DNA of 64,000 nucleotides from Jiella mangrovi (GTDB lineage: Bacteria > Pseudomonadota > Alphaproteobacteria > Rhizobiales > Rhizobiaceae), in the NCBI RefSeq assembly GCF_017815135.1, contig NZ_JAGJCF010000001.1, positions 124,001 to 188,000 of the forward strand. The letters run 5' to 3'. Shown here piece by piece: positions 62,817 through 64,000 of this stretch; the stretch's first letter is position 1; every line of letters starts with the position of its first letter. The notes under the pieces are model-generated. The model did no database searches, was not told the origin of the DNA, and was given only the letters and a program-made list of their open reading frames with translations. Position numbers and translations under genes: made by a program.

Positions 62817-64000
62817 ATGGCGATAGATGCGGATGCCGGTCGAGGTGGCGAGGCCGGTGGCGGATGGGATCTATCCCGCCTCGGGATCGTCTTCATTATT
62901 TTGATGGTCGCCGTGACGGCCTATTTCCTCTGGTGGGCCGCGGGCTACACCGAAGGCAACTTCCCGATCGTCCTCGTCCTCGCGACGATCTTCGGCGTCT
63001 TCATGGCCTTCAACATCGGCGGCAACGACGTCGCCAACTCCTTCGGCACCAGCGTCGGCGCCGGCACTCTGACGATCCAGCAGGCGCTGGCGATTGCCGC
63101 GATCTTCGAGGTTTCGGGCGCGATCATCGCCGGCGGCAGCGTGACCGACACCATCCGCGACGGCATCGTCGATCTGTCACGCATGGCGGTCGAGCCGGCC
63201 GATTTCATCTATATCATGATGTCGGCGCTGATCGCCGCGGCGCTCTGGCTGCTCTTCGCCTCGAACCGCGGATGGCCGGTCTCCACCACCCATTCGATCG
63301 TCGGTGCCATCGTCGGATCCTCGATCACACTCGGCATCCTGTCGAGCGGGTCTGATACCGCCTTCTCCCTCGTTCAGTGGGGCAAGGTCGGGCAGATCGT
63401 GATTTCCTGGGTTCTCTCGCCGGCGCTCGGCGGCATCATCGCCTATCTCCTCTTCCGGGAGATCAAGAAGCATGTCCTCGCCTACAACCAGGCGGCCGAG
63501 GAGAAGCTCGATCAGATCCGGCAGGAAAAGCGCGAGCATGCGAGGCAGCACAAGGAGGCCTTCGAGCGACTGTCGGAAATCCAGCAGATCTCCTACACCC
63601 ACACCATGGCCCGCGACGCCCATATCCTCGCCGACCGCGACTTCGATCCGGAGGATCTGGAATCCGACTACTTCCGCCGCATCCAGCAGCTCGAGCGGCA
63701 GCGCCGGGAGCTCAATCCGCACCGCGCCATCGAGACGCTGGTACCGCCGATCGCCGCCGTCGGCGCCATGGTGATCGCCGGCATGCTGCTCTCCAAGGGT
63801 CTCGGCAATCTGAAACTCGATCTCAGCCTTCTGCAGGACGGCCTGATCATGGTCATGGTGGGCGCTGTCGTCTGGCTCGGCGTCTATGTCCTTGCCCGAT
63901 CGCTCAACGACCGGCCGCTCGGCCGCTCGACCTTCATCCTGTTTTCCTGGATGCAGGTATTCACAGCCGCGGGCTTTGCCTTCAGCCACGGTTCCAACGA
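62817..64000 (+). CDS. PiT-type inorganic phosphate transporter, N-terminal part (gene runs past the window)
   Basis: Inner-membrane low-affinity phosphate:cation symporter of the PHO4 family. The PiT signature is clear: FNIGGNDVANSFGTSVGAGT near residues 60-80 and GWPVSTTHSIVGAIVG later, each in a duplicated half. A long charged cytoplasmic loop (KKHVLAYNQAAEEKLDQIRQ and on) separates the halves, as in related alphaproteobacterial transporters. The frame is still open at base 64000, where the second PiT half begins (FSHGSN). ATG 62817 follows AGGAC. Confidence 0.93.
   Translation, partial: MAIDADAGRGGEAGGGWDLSRLGIVFIILMVAVTAYFLWWAAGYTEGNFPIVLVLATIFGVFMAFNIGGNDVANSFGTSVGAGTLTIQQALAIAAIFEVSGAIIAGGSVTDTIRDGIVDLSRMAVEPADFIYIMMSALIAAALWLLFASNRGWPVSTTHSIVGAIVGSSITLGILSSGSDTAFSLVQWGKVGQIVISWVLSPALGGIIAYLLFREIKKHVLAYNQAAEEKLDQIRQEKREHARQHKEAFERLSEIQQISYTHTMARDAHILADRDFDPEDLESDYFRRIQQLERQRRELNPHRAIETLVPPIAAVGAMVIAGMLLSKGLGNLKLDLSLLQDGLIMVMVGAVVWLGVYVLARSLNDRPLGRSTFILFSWMQVFTAAGFAFSHGSN

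Noticed and set aside
1-64000. tRNA, rRNA, CRISPR arrays, insertion sequences, integrases
   Set aside because: I looked for cloverleaf patterns, regularly spaced repeats and transposase or integrase motifs by eye and saw none. A tRNA scan could still find one missed.

Overview
The window is high-GC DNA (about two thirds G+C by eye) from an alphaproteobacterium of the order Hyphomicrobiales (Rhizobiales). The evidence is a PopZ (DUF2497) gene next to valS, tolC and a pcm-like gene; a Brucella-type Omp10 lipoprotein; an alphaproteobacterial homospermidine synthase; an ArsR-methyltransferase regulator beside metF; a short PutA without a DNA-binding domain; and palindromic repeats of the rhizobial/Brucella intergenic kind. 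The family is uncertain. Both ends are inside genes: recG at the left, a PiT phosphate transporter at the right.

Layout. 1-10.2 kb: the 3' part of recG and the DUF502-glmS-glmU block look like conserved housekeeping neighbourhood. Between them lies an accessory stretch (1.4-5.8 kb) with a complete, lower-GC DarT/DarG toxin-antitoxin pair, an HTH antitoxin-like gene behind a broken toxin-like gene, two composite palindromic repeats, a glutaminase and a small secreted protein. 10.2-19.5 kb: ccdA-like, a third repeat, valS, popZ, an MFS exporter on the other strand, tolC and pcm. 19.6-27.6 kb: a dicarboxylate/amino-acid symporter, then a cluster of a membrane hydrolase, a cytochrome P450 and a B12-binding radical SAM enzyme, and a CPA2 antiporter. 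27.8-36.2 kb: DUF4112, ornithine-decarboxylase-like enzyme, amidase, the metF/ArsR-methyltransferase operon with a clear operator, trmO, DUF2293 and a CSS-EAL phosphodiesterase.

36.2-50 kb: a 1.2-kb gene-poor region with a candidate small RNA, a Tat-exported OpgD/OpgG-like glucan protein, an FAD oxidoreductase, an iron-type ABC transporter split into two convergent units, fhs, a second candidate small RNA and putA. 50-55 kb: a DUF1963 protein and an accessory block (BdcA-like SDR, divergent BdcR-like TetR regulator, RBBP9/YdeN-like hydrolase) flanked by a truncated and a complete copy of a thioredoxin-like gene. 55-64 kb: class I fructose-bisphosphate aldolase, homospermidine synthase, Omp10, ferrochelatase, an FrhB/BciB-like iron-sulfur flavoprotein translationally coupled to a membrane hydrolase, and the phosphate transporter.

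Themes. The ODC-like enzyme and homospermidine synthase could together supply putrescine and homospermidine. MetF and Fhs serve one-carbon metabolism. Two putative small RNAs carry CCUCCUCCC-type loops, as in the alphaproteobacterial CcsR/alpha-r14 groups. The most unusual parts are the hydrolase-P450-radical SAM cluster, the DarTG island, the duplication-flanked bdcAR block and the two small RNAs. No tRNA, rRNA, CRISPR array, transposase or integrase was seen.
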